Positions 7,457 to 17,958 are shown, counted from the stretch's first letter. The stretch is 32,739 nucleotides of DNA from an uncultured Burkholderiales bacterium (GCA_938038385.1 CALHRD010000137.1:1-32739), one strand, 5' to 3'. Numbers and translations: made by a program. The notes: generated by a model not told the origin, from the sequence alone.

Positions 7457-8252
7457 CACGCTCAGGCGCCGGGTGCTGACCGGCACCGCGCTGATCGGGG
7501 GCATGCTGGCCGCGCTCTATGGCGCGTCGGCACCCGTCTGGGCGGTGCTCATGGTGGTCATCGTCAGCGCGGCGGCCTGGGAGTGGGCCGGTCTCATGCG
7601 TCTGGCGGGCACGCGCCGTCATCTCTACACGGGTGTCGCCGCTCTCGCCAGCGCGGTGATGGTCGCCCTGGACTGGCAGGACGTCGCCTGGGTCTATCTG
7701 CCTGCCCTCGCCTTCTGGGTCGCGGTTGCACCCTATTGGCTGCATCGCGGCCTGCATGTGCAGAATCGGGCGATCCTGGGCGCCCTCGGCTGGCTGCTCC
7801 TGTTGCCCGCCCCGCTGGCCATGATCCGGCTGCGCGCCGATGGACCGGAGCTTCTGCTGGCGGTGCTGGGGTTGGTTGTGGTGGCCGACAGCGCCGCCTA
7901 TTTCGCCGGCCGCCGCTTCGGGCGGCGCAAACTGGCGCCGGTCATCAGTCCGGGCAAGACCTGGGAGGGCGTGCTGGGTGCCTGGCTGGCGGTGACGTTC
8001 TATGCCCTTGTGCTCCATTTCGCGTGGCCCAAAATCTGCGGCCATGACTGCCTGCTCCAGGCACTGACCGCGTTCTGGGCCTTGTTCGCGCTCTCGGTTG
8101 TGGGTGACCTGTTCGAGAGCTGGATGAAGCGCCAGGCCGGGGTGAAGGACAGCGGCGCGCTGCTGCCGGGCCATGGCGGCGTGCTGGACCGGATAGACAG
8201 CCAGATCGCCGTCCTGCCCGCCGCCGCCCTGTTTTGGATGTGGATGCGATGA
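7422..8252 (+). CDS. cdsA: phosphatidate cytidylyltransferase (CDP-diglyceride synthase)
   Basis: This integral membrane enzyme converts phosphatidic acid and CTP to CDP-diacylglycerol, the precursor of all phospholipids. The C-terminal family signature is complete: [19 protein letters not shown] followed by [11 protein letters not shown]. Several hydrophobic helices precede it ([48 protein letters not shown]). No ATG exists at the right place. The best start is TTG at 7422 ([20 protein letters not shown]), which overlaps uppS by 35 bases and gives 276 residues, typical of the family; a GTG at 7473 would cut into the first helix. The overlap suggests coupling to uppS. Confidence 0.93.
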   Translation: MDAPASSSTSASTLRRRVLTGTALIGGMLAALYGASAPVWAVLMVVIVSAAAWEWAGLMRLAGTRRHLYTGVAALASAVMVALDWQDVAWVYLPALAFWVAVAPYWLHRGLHVQNRAILGALGWLLLLPAPLAMIRLRADGPELLLAVLGLVVVADSAAYFAGRRFGRRKLAPVISPGKTWEGVLGAWLAVTFYALVLHFAWPKICGHDCLLQALTAFWALFALSVVGDLFESWMKRQAGVKDSGALLPGHGGVLDRIDSQIAVLPAAALFWMWMR

Positions 8253-8261
8253 CGGGGGGGT

Positions 8262-8332
8262 GGGAAGTCGGATGCTCGAAGTGGGAGAATGATGCCCTGC
8301 CGACCTCACTTCCCCTCCTCCCTCCACGCCAC
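8262..8332 (+). repeat. degenerate heptad-like repeat tract between cdsA and dxr
   Basis: The 91-base gap holds purine-rich seven-base units (GGGAAGT, CGGATGC, TCGAAGT, GGGAGAA from 8262) and then pyrimidine-rich units (GCCGACC, TCACTTC, CCCTCCT from about 8299), so the second half is loosely the complement of the first. The same kind of seven-base tract occurs before lpxB and motB. No gene or ribosome binding site typical of dxr is seen here. Confidence 0.4.
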
Positions 8333-8343
8333 CCGCTTGCATC

Positions 8344-9519
8344 ATGATCCGACGCAACCTGACTCTCCTCGGTGCCACTGGCACCATCGGTATGAACACC
8401 CTGGATGTGGTGGCCATGTATCCGGAACTGTTCCGGGTGGTGGCGCTGACCGGGCAGAACCAGGTGGAACGCCTGGCCACCCAGTGCCGGCAGTTCAAGC
8501 CACGCTATGCCGTGGTCCTGGACGAGAGCCGGGCACAGGAACTGCGCCATCTGCTCGCCGACACGGAAACCGAGGTCCTCTGCGGCGAGCACGCACTGGA
8601 GGAGGTGGCCAGTCTGCCCGAGGTCGACACGGTGATGGCGGCCATCGTCGGCGCGGCGGGCCTCAAACCCGCCCTCGCCGCAGCCCGGGCCGGCAAGCGT
8701 ATCCTGTTGGCGAACAAGGAGACGCTGGTCATGGCCGGCCGCTTCTTCATGCAGGCCGTGCGCCGTGGCGGTGCCACCCTGCTGCCCATCGACAGCGAGC
8801 ACAACGCCGTCTTCCAGTGCATGCCCGACGCCTACAGCGGTGACCTCGCCGCGCATGGCGTGCACCGCATCCTGCTCACCGCCTCGGGCGGGCCGTTCCG
8901 CACGCGACCGGTCGAGACCCTGGCGGCCGTCACCCCCGCGGAGGCCGTGGCCCACCCGAACTGGGTCATGGGCCGTAAGATCTCGGTCGATTCCGCCACC
9001 ATGATGAACAAGGGCCTGGAGGTCATCGAGGCGCACTGGCTGTTCAATGCGCGGGCCGATCAGATCGAGGTGGTCATCCACCCGCAGAGCATCGTGCATT
9101 CCATGGTCGAATACTTGGATGGCTCGGTGCTCGCCCAGATGTCGAATCCGGACATGCGCACGCCGATCGCGCATGCCCTGGCCTATCCGGACCGCATCGC
9201 GGCGGGTGTGCCTCGGCTGGACCTGCCGCGCATCGGACAACTCACCTTCGAGGCGCCCGATACGCGCCGTTTTCCCTGCCTGGCCCTGGCCTATCAGGCC
9301 CTGGCAGCGGAGGGGGGCGCCCCCACCGTGCTCAACGCGGCCAACGAGGTGGCGGTCGAGGCTTTCCTGGGTCATCGCATACCCTACCCGGCCATCGCCG
9401 AGACCCTGAGCCACTGCCTGGAGCGGCTTGCCGGACGCACTGCGGGGGAACTCGCGGACCTGGTGGCCATCGATCAGGAAGCGCGTCTCGTTGCCGAGGC
9501 CTACATCGCCCGTCGCTGA
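8344..9519 (+). CDS. dxr: 1-deoxy-D-xylulose 5-phosphate reductoisomerase
   Basis: The 391-residue enzyme (also called IspC) makes 2-C-methyl-D-erythritol 4-phosphate with NADPH, the first committed step of the MEP isoprenoid pathway. Seen in order: the NADPH-binding [30 protein letters not shown], the metal and substrate region [22 protein letters not shown], and [20 protein letters not shown] with the catalytic loop, then [20 protein letters not shown]. Length is right and nothing is missing. The start is ATG at 8344 without a strong ribosome site. Its TGA overlaps the rseP ATG by one base (TGATG), so the two are translationally coupled. Confidence 0.97.
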   Translation: MIRRNLTLLGATGTIGMNTLDVVAMYPELFRVVALTGQNQVERLATQCRQFKPRYAVVLDESRAQELRHLLADTETEVLCGEHALEEVASLPEVDTVMAAIVGAAGLKPALAAARAGKRILLANKETLVMAGRFFMQAVRRGGATLLPIDSEHNAVFQCMPDAYSGDLAAHGVHRILLTASGGPFRTRPVETLAAVTPAEAVAHPNWVMGRKISVDSATMMNKGLEVIEAHWLFNARADQIEVVIHPQSIVHSMVEYLDGSVLAQMSNPDMRTPIAHALAYPDRIAAGVPRLDLPRIGQLTFEAPDTRRFPCLALAYQALAAEGGAPTVLNAANEVAVEAFLGHRIPYPAIAETLSHCLERLAGRTAGELADLVAIDQEARLVAEAYIARR

Positions 9520-10871
9520 TGACCACCCTGCTCGCCTTCATCTTTACCCTGGCCCTGCTGATCGTGGTGCACGAATACGGCCACTATGTCGTCGCCCGTC
9601 TGTGCGGGGTGCGGGTTTTGCGCTTCTCGGTGGGCTTCGGCCGCGTCCTCGCCAGCCGGCGCGACCGCAGCGGGACGGAGTGGGCCCTATCGGCCTTCCC
9701 GCTCGGCGGCTACGTGAAGATGCTGGACGAGCGCGAAGGTGAGGTCCCCGCCGAACAACTGCCGCAAGCCTTCAACCGCCAGGGGGTCTGGAAGCGTATC
9801 GCCATCGTTGCCGCCGGCCCTGCGGCCAACCTGCTGTTGGCCATCCTGCTCTACTGGATCCTGTATGCCACCGGCGTGCCCGCCCTGAAGCCCATCGTGG
9901 GCGAGCCGCTTGCAGACTCGCCCGCCGCCGCGGCCGGTTTCCGCAGCGGCGAGGAGGTCACCCGCATCGATGGCGAGAAGGTGGAGAGCTGGCAGGATTT
10001 CCACCTCCAACTGCTGCGGCACGGTTTCGGGGCGGCCAGCGTCGAGGTGGAGACGCGCGACGCAGCGGGCAACATCGCCTTGCGCCGTCTCGATCTCGCC
10101 GGCATGGATCGGGCCGCCTTCGAAAAGGATCCGCTCGGCCAGATCGGCCTTGTCCGCTTTAGCCCCCCCCTCGCGCCGGTGATCGGCGAACTGCAGTCCG
10201 GCGGCGTCGCGCAGCGCGCGGGCATCGCCAGCGGCGACGTAATCACCGCCGTCAACGACGAGCCGGTGGCGCGTTGGGAGGAGGTGGTCGAGGCGATACG
10301 CGCCCATCCCGGCATCCCCCTGACCCTGGAACTGCAGCGGCAGGGGAGCAGCATTTCCATCGAGTTGACGCCGGAGCGGGTCAGTCAAGGCGGCCAGAGC
10401 ATTGGACGCATCGGCGCCAGCCCGCATCTGGATCCGGAAGTGTTCCGGGCACTGCAGACCGAGGTGCGCTATCCCCTGTTCTCCGCCCTGTGGCGCGGGG
10501 TGCAGAAGACCTGGGAGCTGGCCACCTTCACCCTGGAGATGCTCGGACGCATGCTCGTCGGACAGGCCTCGCTGCAAAACCTCTCCGGGCCGATCACCAT
10601 CGCCGACTATGCCGGCCAATCCGCGAGCGCCGGCATGGTGCCCTTCGTCACCTTCCTCGCCCTGATCAGCATCAGTCTGGGCGTACTCAACCTGCTGCCG
10701 GTGCCCATACTGGACGGGGGGCATTTACTGTATTATTTCGCCGAATTGGCCACCGGCCGACCCGTATCGGAGCGCATCCAGGAGATCGGACAGCGGGTCG
10801 GCATCGTCCTGATCGGCTTCCTGATGTTCTTCGCCTTCTACAACGACCTGTTCAGGCTCTTCTCCCGCTGA
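9519..10871 (+). CDS. rseP: RIP metalloprotease RseP (site-2 protease)
   Basis: This inner-membrane zinc protease cleaves the anti-sigma factor RseA within the membrane to release sigma-E, and removes leftover signal peptides. The first helix carries the zinc motif HEYGH at residues 18-22, and the third zinc ligand lies in VPILDGGHLLYYF near residue 400. Two PDZ domains fill the periplasmic part (around SPAAAAGFRSGEEVTRIDGE and GVAQRAGIASGDVITAVNDE). The last helices end in FYNDLFRLF. At 450 residues it matches E. coli RseP. It overlaps dxr by one base and precedes bamA by four, placing the sigma-E protease next to outer-membrane assembly, which it helps monitor. Confidence 0.97.
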   Translation: MTTLLAFIFTLALLIVVHEYGHYVVARLCGVRVLRFSVGFGRVLASRRDRSGTEWALSAFPLGGYVKMLDEREGEVPAEQLPQAFNRQGVWKRIAIVAAGPAANLLLAILLYWILYATGVPALKPIVGEPLADSPAAAAGFRSGEEVTRIDGEKVESWQDFHLQLLRHGFGAASVEVETRDAAGNIALRRLDLAGMDRAAFEKDPLGQIGLVRFSPPLAPVIGELQSGGVAQRAGIASGDVITAVNDEPVARWEEVVEAIRAHPGIPLTLELQRQGSSISIELTPERVSQGGQSIGRIGASPHLDPEVFRALQTEVRYPLFSALWRGVQKTWELATFTLEMLGRMLVGQASLQNLSGPITIADYAGQSASAGMVPFVTFLALISISLGVLNLLPVPILDGGHLLYYFAELATGRPVSERIQEIGQRVGIVLIGFLMFFAFYNDLFRLFSR

Positions 10872-10875
10872 TTCG

Positions 10876-13197
10876 ATGCGAATAAGAACACTCCCGCTCC
10901 TCGCCGCCCTGTTTGCCGCCCAGTCGCATGCCTTCGAACCCTTCCAGGTCAAGGACATCCGCGTCGAAGGCATCCAACGCACCGAGGCCGGTACCGTATT
11001 CAGCTATCTGCCGGTAAAGGTCGGCGACACCCTGAATCCGGACCGCGCGGCAGCGGCGCTGAAGGCCCTCTACGCCACCGGTTTCTTCAAGGACGTGCGG
11101 CTGGAGGTCCAGAATGACGTCCTGATCGTCTTCGTGGAGGAACGGCCCGCCATCGCCCAGATCGGTTTCACCGGCATGAAGGAGTTCTCCAAGGACGACA
11201 TCCTCAAGAGCCTCAAGGAATTGGGGCTGGCCGAGGGGCGCATCATGGACCAGTCCCTGCTGGACAAGGCCGCGCAGGAGCTCAAACGCCAATACTTCAA
11301 CCGCGGCATGTACGCCGCCCAGGTCAATGTCCGTCTCTCCCCCCTGGAGCGCAACCGTACGGCGATCACCTTCGAGGTCAGCGAGGGCGAGGTGGCCAAG
11401 ATCAGGGGCATCACCATCGTCGGTGCCAAGGACTTCTCCGAGAAGGAACTGCTCAAGCTCTTCACCCTGACCACGCCGGGGTGGCTGACCTGGTTCACCA
11501 AGAACGATCAGTACTCCCGACAGAAGCTGTCGGCTGATCTCGAGGCCTTGCGCAGCCACTATCAGAACCGGGGTTATCTTGAATTCGCCATCGAATCGAC
11601 CCAGGTTTCCATCACGCCGGACAAGAAGGACATCTACATCACCGTCAACATCAAGGAGGGCGATAGATTCAAGGTCTCTGAGATCAAGTTCGCCGGCAAC
11701 CTGACCATGCCCGAGGAAGAGCTCAAGGGGCTGGTGAGCCTCAAGGTGAGCGATGTCTTTTCTCGCGAGCAGCTGAACGAATCCATCAACCGCATCGGCG
11801 ACCGCCTGGGTAACGACGGTTACGCCTTCGCCAACGTGAACGCCGCACCCGAGCTGGACAAGGAGAAACGCGAGGTGGGCCTGACCCTGCTGCTGGATCC
11901 CGGCCGCAAGGTCTACGTGCGCCGCATCAACATCAGTGGCAACGCCCGCACCCGCGACGAGGTGATCCGTCGCGAGATGCGCCAGCTCGAGGGTGGCCTC
12001 TATGCCGCCGACAAGATCAAGCGCTCGAAGGAGCGGGTGGAGCGCCTGGGTTACTTCAGCGACATCAACCTGGAGACGCCCGTCGTCCCGGAGGCCACAG
12101 ACCAGGTGGACCTGAATCTGAGCGTGACGGAGCGGGCCACCGGCAACCTGATGCTGGGGGCCGGCTTCTCCAGCTCCGATGGGCTGGTCCTGTCGGCCTC
12201 GGTGTCGCAGAACAACCTGTTCGGCACCGGCAACCGGCTCGCCGCCCAGATCAACAGCGGCAGCGTCAACACCGTCTACGCCCTGTCCTTCACCAACCCC
12301 TATTTCACCAAGGACGGTATCAGTCTGGGCTACGACCTCTACCGGCGTGACGTCGACACCGGCAGTCTGAATGCGGTGTCCGAGTACAGCACCTCCACCC
12401 TGGGCGCGGGGCTGCGTCTGGGTCTGCCGCTCACCGAACTCGATGCCCTGCAGTTGGGGGCCGCCCTGGAACGCTATGAGTTGAGTCTCACCGCCAGCAG
12501 CCCGAACCGGTACAAGCAGTTCGCCATCGATTTCGGCGGCAACACGAGCGGTGTGACCACCGACTCGCTGCGCCTGGACCTGGGTTGGGCGCGTGATAGC
12601 CGCGACAGTCTGCTCTATCCCACCAAGGGCAGCCTGCATCGGGTGTATGGCGAGGTGGGCACGCCCGTGGGCGATCTGAAGTACTACAAGCTGTCGTATC
12701 AATACCAGTGGTGGAAGCCGCTGGGCCCCTCCTGGAGTCTGATGCTCAACGGCGAGATCGGTTGGGGCGGCGGCTATGGCGGCAAACCCCTGCCCTTTTT
12801 CCGCAACTACTTCGCCGGCGGCATCGGTTCGGTGCGCGGTTTCGATTCCGGCACCCTGGGGCCGCAGGATCTGGACAGCGCCAGCAATCCCTTTTCGCTG
12901 GGCGGCGACAAGCGTCTGGTCGGCAACGCCGAGCTTTACTTCCCAGTACCCGGCGCCGGCAAGGACAAGAGCCTGCGCCTGAGCGCCTTCGTCGACGCCG
13001 GCGGCGTGTGGGGACCAGGCGACTACAAGGATCGCTACAAGACGATCTCCCTGAGCGAACTGCGTTATTCCGGCGGCGTGGCGGTCACCTGGTATTCACC
13101 TTTCGGCCCCATCAAGCTATCGCTCGCCGCCCCCTTCAAAACCCAGCCGGACGACAAGAAGCAGTCCTTCCAGTTCCAGTTGGGCAACGTGTTCTGA
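10876..13197 (+). CDS. bamA: outer membrane protein assembly factor BamA
   Basis: The 773-residue protein is the barrel-forming core of the Bam complex that inserts beta-barrel proteins in the outer membrane. It has a signal peptide (MRIRTLPLLAALFAAQSHA), then POTRA repeats (start FEPFQVKDIRVEGIQRTEAG, later KIRGITIVGAKDFSEKELL, KVSEIKFAGNLTMPEEELK and VYVRRINISGNARTRDEVI), and a C-terminal 16-strand barrel with the conserved FFRNYFAGGIGSVRGF loop that enters the barrel lumen. The C-terminus FQFQLGNVF ends in the aromatic outer-membrane signature. Length is a little below E. coli BamA (810). It lies between rseP and skp, which work with it. Confidence 0.98.
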   Translation: MRIRTLPLLAALFAAQSHAFEPFQVKDIRVEGIQRTEAGTVFSYLPVKVGDTLNPDRAAAALKALYATGFFKDVRLEVQNDVLIVFVEERPAIAQIGFTGMKEFSKDDILKSLKELGLAEGRIMDQSLLDKAAQELKRQYFNRGMYAAQVNVRLSPLERNRTAITFEVSEGEVAKIRGITIVGAKDFSEKELLKLFTLTTPGWLTWFTKNDQYSRQKLSADLEALRSHYQNRGYLEFAIESTQVSITPDKKDIYITVNIKEGDRFKVSEIKFAGNLTMPEEELKGLVSLKVSDVFSREQLNESINRIGDRLGNDGYAFANVNAAPELDKEKREVGLTLLLDPGRKVYVRRINISGNARTRDEVIRREMRQLEGGLYAADKIKRSKERVERLGYFSDINLETPVVPEATDQVDLNLSVTERATGNLMLGAGFSSSDGLVLSASVSQNNLFGTGNRLAAQINSGSVNTVYALSFTNPYFTKDGISLGYDLYRRDVDTGSLNAVSEYSTSTLGAGLRLGLPLTELDALQLGAALERYELSLTASSPNRYKQFAIDFGGNTSGVTTDSLRLDLGWARDSRDSLLYPTKGSLHRVYGEVGTPVGDLKYYKLSYQYQWWKPLGPSWSLMLNGEIGWGGGYGGKPLPFFRNYFAGGIGSVRGFDSGTLGPQDLDSASNPFSLGGDKRLVGNAELYFPVPGAGKDKSLRLSAFVDAGGVWGPGDYKDRYKTISLSELRYSGGVAVTWYSPFGPIKLSLAAPFKTQPDDKKQSFQFQLGNVF

Positions 13198-13206
13198 GGA
13201 CCTGTC

Positions 13207-13698
13207 ATGAAAGGCATACTGTTTCTCCTATTGTTTGCCCTCCTCGCATCCGGCTCCGTCTCGGCCAACGACACCAAGATCGGCTTCGTGAACACCGATC
13301 GCATCTTTCGCGAGTCCCAACTGGCCATTCGCGCCCAGAAGAAGTTGGAGCGCGAGTTCTCCAACCGGGAGCAGGAGATCCAGAAACAGATCAAGCAGGC
13401 CAGGGATCTGCAGACCTTCATCGAAAAAGAGGGACTCACCCTGTCCGAAGCCGAACGCAGCAAACGCGAACGCGACCTGGCCAATCTCAATCGCGACATC
13501 CAGCGCGCCCAGCGGGAGTTCCGCGAAGATCTCAACCAGCGCAAGAACGAGGAATTCGCGGCGGTGCACGAGCGGGCACGCAAGGCCATCATGGAACTGG
13601 CCGAAAAGGAAAAGTTCGACCTGATCCTGGAGAACGTGGTCTACGCCAGCGGACGTGTGGACATCACCGATCGGGTCATCAAGACCTTGGACCGCTGA
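13207..13698 (+). CDS. skp: periplasmic chaperone Skp/OmpH
   Basis: This 163-residue protein has a signal peptide ([20 protein letters not shown]) and then [20 protein letters not shown], the conserved Skp core strand, followed by a long Lys/Glu/Arg/Gln-rich coiled coil (residues about 45-120) and a closing [20 protein letters not shown]. Skp trimers hold unfolded outer-membrane proteins in a jellyfish-like cavity on the way to BamA, encoded nine bases upstream. Length and layout are normal, and the start ATG has a usable AGGA site at the bamA stop. lpxD starts seven bases after its end. Confidence 0.95.
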   Translation: MKGILFLLLFALLASGSVSANDTKIGFVNTDRIFRESQLAIRAQKKLEREFSNREQEIQKQIKQARDLQTFIEKEGLTLSEAERSKRERDLANLNRDIQRAQREFREDLNQRKNEEFAAVHERARKAIMELAEKEKFDLILENVVYASGRVDITDRVIKTLDR

Positions 13699-13705
13699 TC
13701 CGCCC

Positions 13706-14755
13706 ATGTCCGCAGTGGGCTTGACCGTAGCAGAACTACAAGCCAGGCTGGGTGGGGTCGTACAGGGTGATCCATCGGTGCGGGTTGTAGGGGCCGCCTC
13801 GTTGCAGCGGGCGACATCGGATCAGCTCGGCTTCGCCCTGGGCAGGAAGCAGCTGGAGGCGGCGCGGGCATCGGCGGCGGGGGCCCTGATCATCGGGCCG
13901 GGACTGGGGGAGGCCCTGGCCGGACGCACCTGTCTCATCGCCGAGCATCCGCATGCCACCTTTGCCCGCGCCCTTGCCCTGCTCTATCCGGAAGCACCCG
14001 CCGAGGCAGGTGTGCACTCCAGCGCCTGCGTGCACCCCAGTGCCCGGATCGAGGCGGGGGTCAGCATCGGACCCGGCTGTGTCATCGGCGCGCAGGTGAA
14101 GATCGGCGCCCGCACGCGGCTGGGCCCGCATTGCGTGCTCGGCGAGGGCGTCCGGCTCGGCGCGGATTGCCTGCTGCATGCCCAGGTCACCATCTGCCAT
14201 GGCTGCGAGCTGGGCGAGCGTGTCATCCTCCACCCCGGTTGCGTCATCGGCTCAGACGGGTTCGGCAACGCCCTGGAAGACGGACGCTGGGTCAAGATCC
14301 CCCAGATCGGTCGGGTGGTAATCGGTGACGACACGGAGATCGGCGCCAACACCACGGTCGATCGCGGCGCCCTGGACGACACCGTTATCGGCACCGGGGT
14401 GCGTATCGACAACCTGGTGCAGATCGCCCACAACTGCGTGATCGGCGACCATACCGCCATCGCCGGCTGCGCCGGCATCGCCGGTTCGACCCGCATCGGC
14501 CGGCACTGTCTGATCGGCGGCGCGGCCATGATCCTGGGCCACATCGAGATCGGCGACCATGTCACCGTCTCCGGCGCCTCCTTCATCGGCAAGTCCATAC
14601 ACCAACCCGGCGTCTACACCTCAACCCAGCCGCAGATGCCGCACGCGGAATGGTTGCGCAATGCGGCACAGCTACGGCATCTGGCCGAGATGCGTGAACG
14701 CATCCGCACGCTCGAACGCAAGCTGGCAGAAATCCAGGCCGCCGCAACGGACTGA
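13706..14755 (+). CDS. lpxD: UDP-3-O-(3-hydroxyacyl)glucosamine N-acyltransferase
   Basis: The 349-residue enzyme transfers the second 3-hydroxyacyl chain, from acyl-ACP to the amino group, in lipid A synthesis. After an N-terminal uridine-binding domain ([20 protein letters not shown], with [13 protein letters not shown]) comes the left-handed beta helix built of hexapeptides, for example [20 protein letters not shown] and [20 protein letters not shown], then [17 protein letters not shown] with the catalytic-type His, and a C-terminal helix ([16 protein letters not shown]). The start at 13706 ([11 protein letters not shown]) fits the family better than the upstream in-frame ATG inside skp. 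Length is normal. Confidence 0.96.
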   Translation: MSAVGLTVAELQARLGGVVQGDPSVRVVGAASLQRATSDQLGFALGRKQLEAARASAAGALIIGPGLGEALAGRTCLIAEHPHATFARALALLYPEAPAEAGVHSSACVHPSARIEAGVSIGPGCVIGAQVKIGARTRLGPHCVLGEGVRLGADCLLHAQVTICHGCELGERVILHPGCVIGSDGFGNALEDGRWVKIPQIGRVVIGDDTEIGANTTVDRGALDDTVIGTGVRIDNLVQIAHNCVIGDHTAIAGCAGIAGSTRIGRHCLIGGAAMILGHIEIGDHVTVSGASFIGKSIHQPGVYTSTQPQMPHAEWLRNAAQLRHLAEMRERIRTLERKLAEIQAAATD

Positions 14756-14840
14756 CACCACACGCAGCGCAACATGACGCGCCGGCAATGGCGCGCACCA
14801 CTACCGAACCCGAACCCAACAACCGATACCTGCCCACGCT

Positions 14841-15278
14841 ATGGACATCACCGAGATCATGCGGCACCTGCCGCACCGCTATCCCCTGCTGTTGGTGGAC
14901 CGAGTCCTGGAACTCGTACCGGGCGAATTCGTTACCGCCATCAAGAACGTGACCATGAACGAGCCCTTCTTCCCCGGCCACTTCCCCCACCACCCCATCA
15001 TGCCCGGCGTGCTCATCGTCGAGTCCCTCGCCCAGGCGGCCGGGTTGCTGGCCTTCAAGTCGTCGGGCAAGGAGGCCGGCGCCAACTCGGTGATCTACTT
15101 CGTCGGCATCGACCATGCGCGTTTCAAGCGACCGGTGGTACCGGGCGACCAACTGCGTCTGGAGGCCAGGATCACCCGGCACACACGCGGGATCTGGAAG
15201 TTCGACGCCAAGGCCCTGGTGGATGGTCAGACCGCCTGCGAGGCCGAGCTCATGTGCACCCTCAGGGATCTGGCCTGA
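14841..15278 (+). CDS. fabZ: 3-hydroxyacyl-ACP dehydratase
   Basis: The 145-residue enzyme dehydrates 3-hydroxyacyl-ACP in fatty acid elongation and competes with LpxA/LpxD for the same substrates, which explains its place between them. The hot-dog fold is marked by [13 protein letters not shown] and the active-site stretch [16 protein letters not shown], with catalytic His47 and Glu61, equivalent to E. coli His54 and Glu68. Length is typical. The ATG at 14841 has only a weak ribosome site, and the 85 bases from lpxD contain nothing recognised. Confidence 0.96.
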   Translation: MDITEIMRHLPHRYPLLLVDRVLELVPGEFVTAIKNVTMNEPFFPGHFPHHPIMPGVLIVESLAQAAGLLAFKSSGKEAGANSVIYFVGIDHARFKRPVVPGDQLRLEARITRHTRGIWKFDAKALVDGQTACEAELMCTLRDLA

Positions 15279-15367
15279 AGTGGTCGGGAAGCTGGTCAGT
15301 GCGGGGGATGCCGTCCCGATCGCTCGCGCTTGGTCCTGACTGTCGCGCACAGAAACATGCCGCCCGC

Positions 15368-16138
15368 ATGATCCACCCGACTGCCATCGTCCATCCCGGC
15401 GCCGGTATCGGGCGCAACGTCCGCATCGGCGCCTACAGCCTGATCGGCGAACACGTCGAGATCGGCGACGATTGCGACATCGGTCCGCACGCGGTGATCA
15501 CCGGTCACACCCGGATCGGACGCGGCAACCGCATCTATCAGTTCGTCAGTCTGGGGGACGCACCTCAGGACAAGAAATACGCCGGCGAAGCGACCCGACT
15601 GGAGATCGGCGACGGTAACACCATCCGCGAGTTCTGCACCTTCAACACCGGCACGGTGCAGGACCAGGGGGTGACCCGCATCGGCGACCACAACTGGATC
15701 ATGGCCTACGTGCACATCGCGCACGACTGTGTCGTCGGCGACCACACCATCTTCGCCAACAATGCCACCCTCGCCGGCCACGTGATCGTCGACGATTACG
15801 CCATCCTCGGCGGCTTCACCGGCGTGCACCAGTTCTGCCGCATCGGCGCGCATGTCATCACCGGCATCGCCTCGGTGGTGCGGCAGGATATCCCGCCCTA
15901 TATCACTGCCTCCGGCAACCCGGCCGCCCCGTATGGCATCAACAGCGAGGGCCTCAAGCGGCGGGGATTCAGTACCGATGCGCTCGGCGCGCTCAAGCGC
16001 GCCTACAAGTTGCTCTACCGCTCCGGCCTGAGTCTGGCCGAGGCCCGAACAGCCATCGAAACCGAGGCGCAGACCCATCCCGAACTCAAGCCCCTGGCCG
16101 ACTTCCTGGCGGTATCGGGGCGGGGCATCATCCGCTGA
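15368..16138 (+). CDS. lpxA: UDP-N-acetylglucosamine O-acyltransferase
   Basis: The 256-residue enzyme starts lipid A synthesis by moving a 3-hydroxyacyl chain from ACP to UDP-GlcNAc. It begins MIHPTAIVHPGAGIGRNVRI and runs through hexapeptide coils to HIAHDCVVGDHTIFANNATL, where His119 corresponds to catalytic His125 of E. coli, then GGFTGVHQFCRIGAHVITG and the helical C-terminal domain with NSEGLKRRGFSTDAL. The ATG at 15368 gives the family N-terminus; the longer frame upstream crosses fabZ out of frame. Length is close to the usual 260. Confidence 0.97.
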   Translation: MIHPTAIVHPGAGIGRNVRIGAYSLIGEHVEIGDDCDIGPHAVITGHTRIGRGNRIYQFVSLGDAPQDKKYAGEATRLEIGDGNTIREFCTFNTGTVQDQGVTRIGDHNWIMAYVHIAHDCVVGDHTIFANNATLAGHVIVDDYAILGGFTGVHQFCRIGAHVITGIASVVRQDIPPYITASGNPAAPYGINSEGLKRRGFSTDALGALKRAYKLLYRSGLSLAEARTAIETEAQTHPELKPLADFLAVSGRGIIR

Positions 16139-16141
16139 CGG

Positions 16142-17353
16142 GTGAGGTGTGAGCAGGTGAGGCGAGAAACGCCAGGGGCGGCTCCGACCCTTCCCCCTGC
16201 TCCCTTCCCCCCTCTGTCCAACCCACATGTCGCCATCGTCGCCGGGGAGGCCTCGGGCGACCAGCTTGGCAGCCTGCTGATCAAGTCCGTTCACGAAGCC
16301 GGGCTGCCGGCGCACTTTTATGGCATCGCCGGGCCGCGCATGCAGGCGGCCGGGGCAAGCAGCCTTTACGACATGGAGACCCTGTCGGTGCGTGGCTATG
16401 TCGAGGCCCTGTCCAACCTGCGCTCCATACTGGCCATCCGGCGGGGACTGCGGCATCGGCTGCTGGCTGCGCCGCCACGGCTGTTCATCGGCGTGGATGC
16501 CCCGGACTTCAACCTGACGCTGGAGGCGGACCTCAAGCGCGCCGGCATCCCCACCGTGCAATTCGTGGCGCCCTCGGTCTGGGGGTGGCGCCGCAGTCGC
16601 ATCGAGCGCGTGCGCAAGGCCGCCTCCCACCTGCTGCTGATCTTCCCCTTCGAGGAGGAGATCTATCGCCAGGCCGGCATCCCGGCGACCTATGTCGGCC
16701 ATCCCCTGGCCCATGCCCTGCCCCCGCCCGATCGCCTGGCCGCCCGCGTCAAACTCGCCCTCTCGCCGGAGGCGGAATACGTGGCCCTGCTTCCGGGCAG
16801 CCGGCAGAGCGAATTGCGGCTCATGGGCCGGCTCTATGTCGAGACGGCCAAGCGCATCCAGGCCGAGCGCCCACAGGTCCGTTTCCTGGTGCCCATGGTC
16901 AGCCGGGAGACGAAATTGCTCTTCCAACACGCCCTGCACGAGGCCGACGCGCAGGCACTGCCCCTGCGCATCCTGTTCGGACACGCCCACGACGCCCTGC
17001 GCGCAGCGGATGTGGCCCTGGTGGCGTCCGGCACCGCCACCATGGAGGCCATGCTGCTCGGGTGCCCGCATGTGATCACCTATCGCGTTCCCTGGCTGAC
17101 CTACCAGATCATGAAACGGCAGGCCTACCTGCCCTATGTGGGCATGCCCAACATCCTCGCCGGTCGCTTCATCGTCCCGGAACTGCTGCAGGCCAAAGCC
17201 AGACCGGAGGACCTCGCCCAGGCCCTGCTCGGCCTGCTCGCCGATAAGGCTGCGCGGCAGGCCATGCTGGTCGAATTCGACCGTCTGCGTGGGGAACTCA
17301 AGCGCGACACGCCCCGCCTGATCGCCGAGACCCTGGCGCCGTATCTCGCATGA
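16142..17353 (+). CDS. lpxB: lipid-A-disaccharide synthase
   Basis: This glycosyltransferase joins UDP-2,3-diacylglucosamine and lipid X to form the lipid A disaccharide. [20 protein letters not shown] is the family N-terminus, followed by [45 protein letters not shown] and [20 protein letters not shown]. No ATG lies in frame before the conserved start. GTG at 16142 and GTG at 16157 are available, and GAGG nine bases ahead of the second makes it plausible. Both add about 20-25 Pro/Ala-rich residues translated from a repeat-like tract, so a non-standard start nearer SNPHVAIV is also possible. Its end overlaps rnhB by four bases (ATGA). Confidence 0.93.
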   Translation: MRCEQVRRETPGAAPTLPPAPFPPLSNPHVAIVAGEASGDQLGSLLIKSVHEAGLPAHFYGIAGPRMQAAGASSLYDMETLSVRGYVEALSNLRSILAIRRGLRHRLLAAPPRLFIGVDAPDFNLTLEADLKRAGIPTVQFVAPSVWGWRRSRIERVRKAASHLLLIFPFEEEIYRQAGIPATYVGHPLAHALPPPDRLAARVKLALSPEAEYVALLPGSRQSELRLMGRLYVETAKRIQAERPQVRFLVPMVSRETKLLFQHALHEADAQALPLRILFGHAHDALRAADVALVASGTATMEAMLLGCPHVITYRVPWLTYQIMKRQAYLPYVGMPNILAGRFIVPELLQAKARPEDLAQALLGLLADKAARQAMLVEFDRLRGELKRDTPRLIAETLAPYLA

Positions 17354-17958
17354 GCTCGCCAGCTCACGCTACCACGCAACAACTCATCTGCGGCGTCGAC
17401 GAAGCCGGCCGCGGCCCGCTCGCCGGGCCGGTCTGCGCGGCGGCGGTGATCCTCGACCCCGCCAGACCCATTCCGGGCCTCAAGGACTCCAAGAAACTCG
17501 CTGCCGCCAACCGCGTGCGGCTGGCCGGAGAGATCCGCTGCCATGCCCTGGCCTGGTCGGTGGCCTGGGCCAGCGTCGAGGAGATCGACCGCCTGAACAT
17601 CCTGCACGCCAGCCTGCTGGCCATGCAGCGGGCGGTGGAGGCGCTCGCTGTCCGCCCCGGACTGGCCCTGATCGATGGCAACCGCTGCCCGGTGTTGAGC
17701 ATGCCGGCACGCGCCATCGTGCGCGGCGACGCCCTGGAACCCTGCATCTCCGCCGCCTCCATCCTGGCGAAAACGGCGCGGGATAAAGAAATGCGTCGAC
17801 TTGCCGATATCCATCCGCAATACGGCTTCGAACGGCATGCGGGCTACCCGACACCGGAGCACCTGGCGGCGCTGGCCAGGTACGGACCCTCTCCACAGCA
17901 CCGCAGGAGCTTCGGGCCGGTACGCGCAGTGCTGCAAAAAAAAGTTTTCGACGACTAG
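17350..17958 (+). CDS. rnhB: ribonuclease HII
   Basis: The 202-residue enzyme cuts RNA in RNA-DNA hybrids and single ribonucleotides in DNA. The catalytic start [20 protein letters not shown] with the Asp-Glu pair at residues 17-18 is present, as are [19 protein letters not shown] with the third acidic residue, and [15 protein letters not shown] with the fourth. It is translationally coupled to lpxB by an ATGA overlap, as in many proteobacteria. A run of eight A residues near the 3' end (17936-17943) is a possible slippage site but affects only the last codons. This is the end of the conserved core cluster. Confidence 0.96.
   Translation: MSSPAHATTQQLICGVDEAGRGPLAGPVCAAAVILDPARPIPGLKDSKKLAAANRVRLAGEIRCHALAWSVAWASVEEIDRLNILHASLLAMQRAVEALAVRPGLALIDGNRCPVLSMPARAIVRGDALEPCISAASILAKTARDKEMRRLADIHPQYGFERHAGYPTPEHLAALARYGPSPQHRRSFGPVRAVLQKKVFDD

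Noticed and set aside
10852-12702. 616-codon antisense open frame over bamA
   Set aside because: Shadow of a GC-rich gene; no motifs, composition typical of antisense frames. The same applies to antisense frames over tsf (4205-5392), rseP and fabZ-lpxB.
17936-17943. A8 run at the end of rnhB as programmed frameshift site
   Set aside because: Only five codons remain after it, so shifting would not create a meaningful alternative product.
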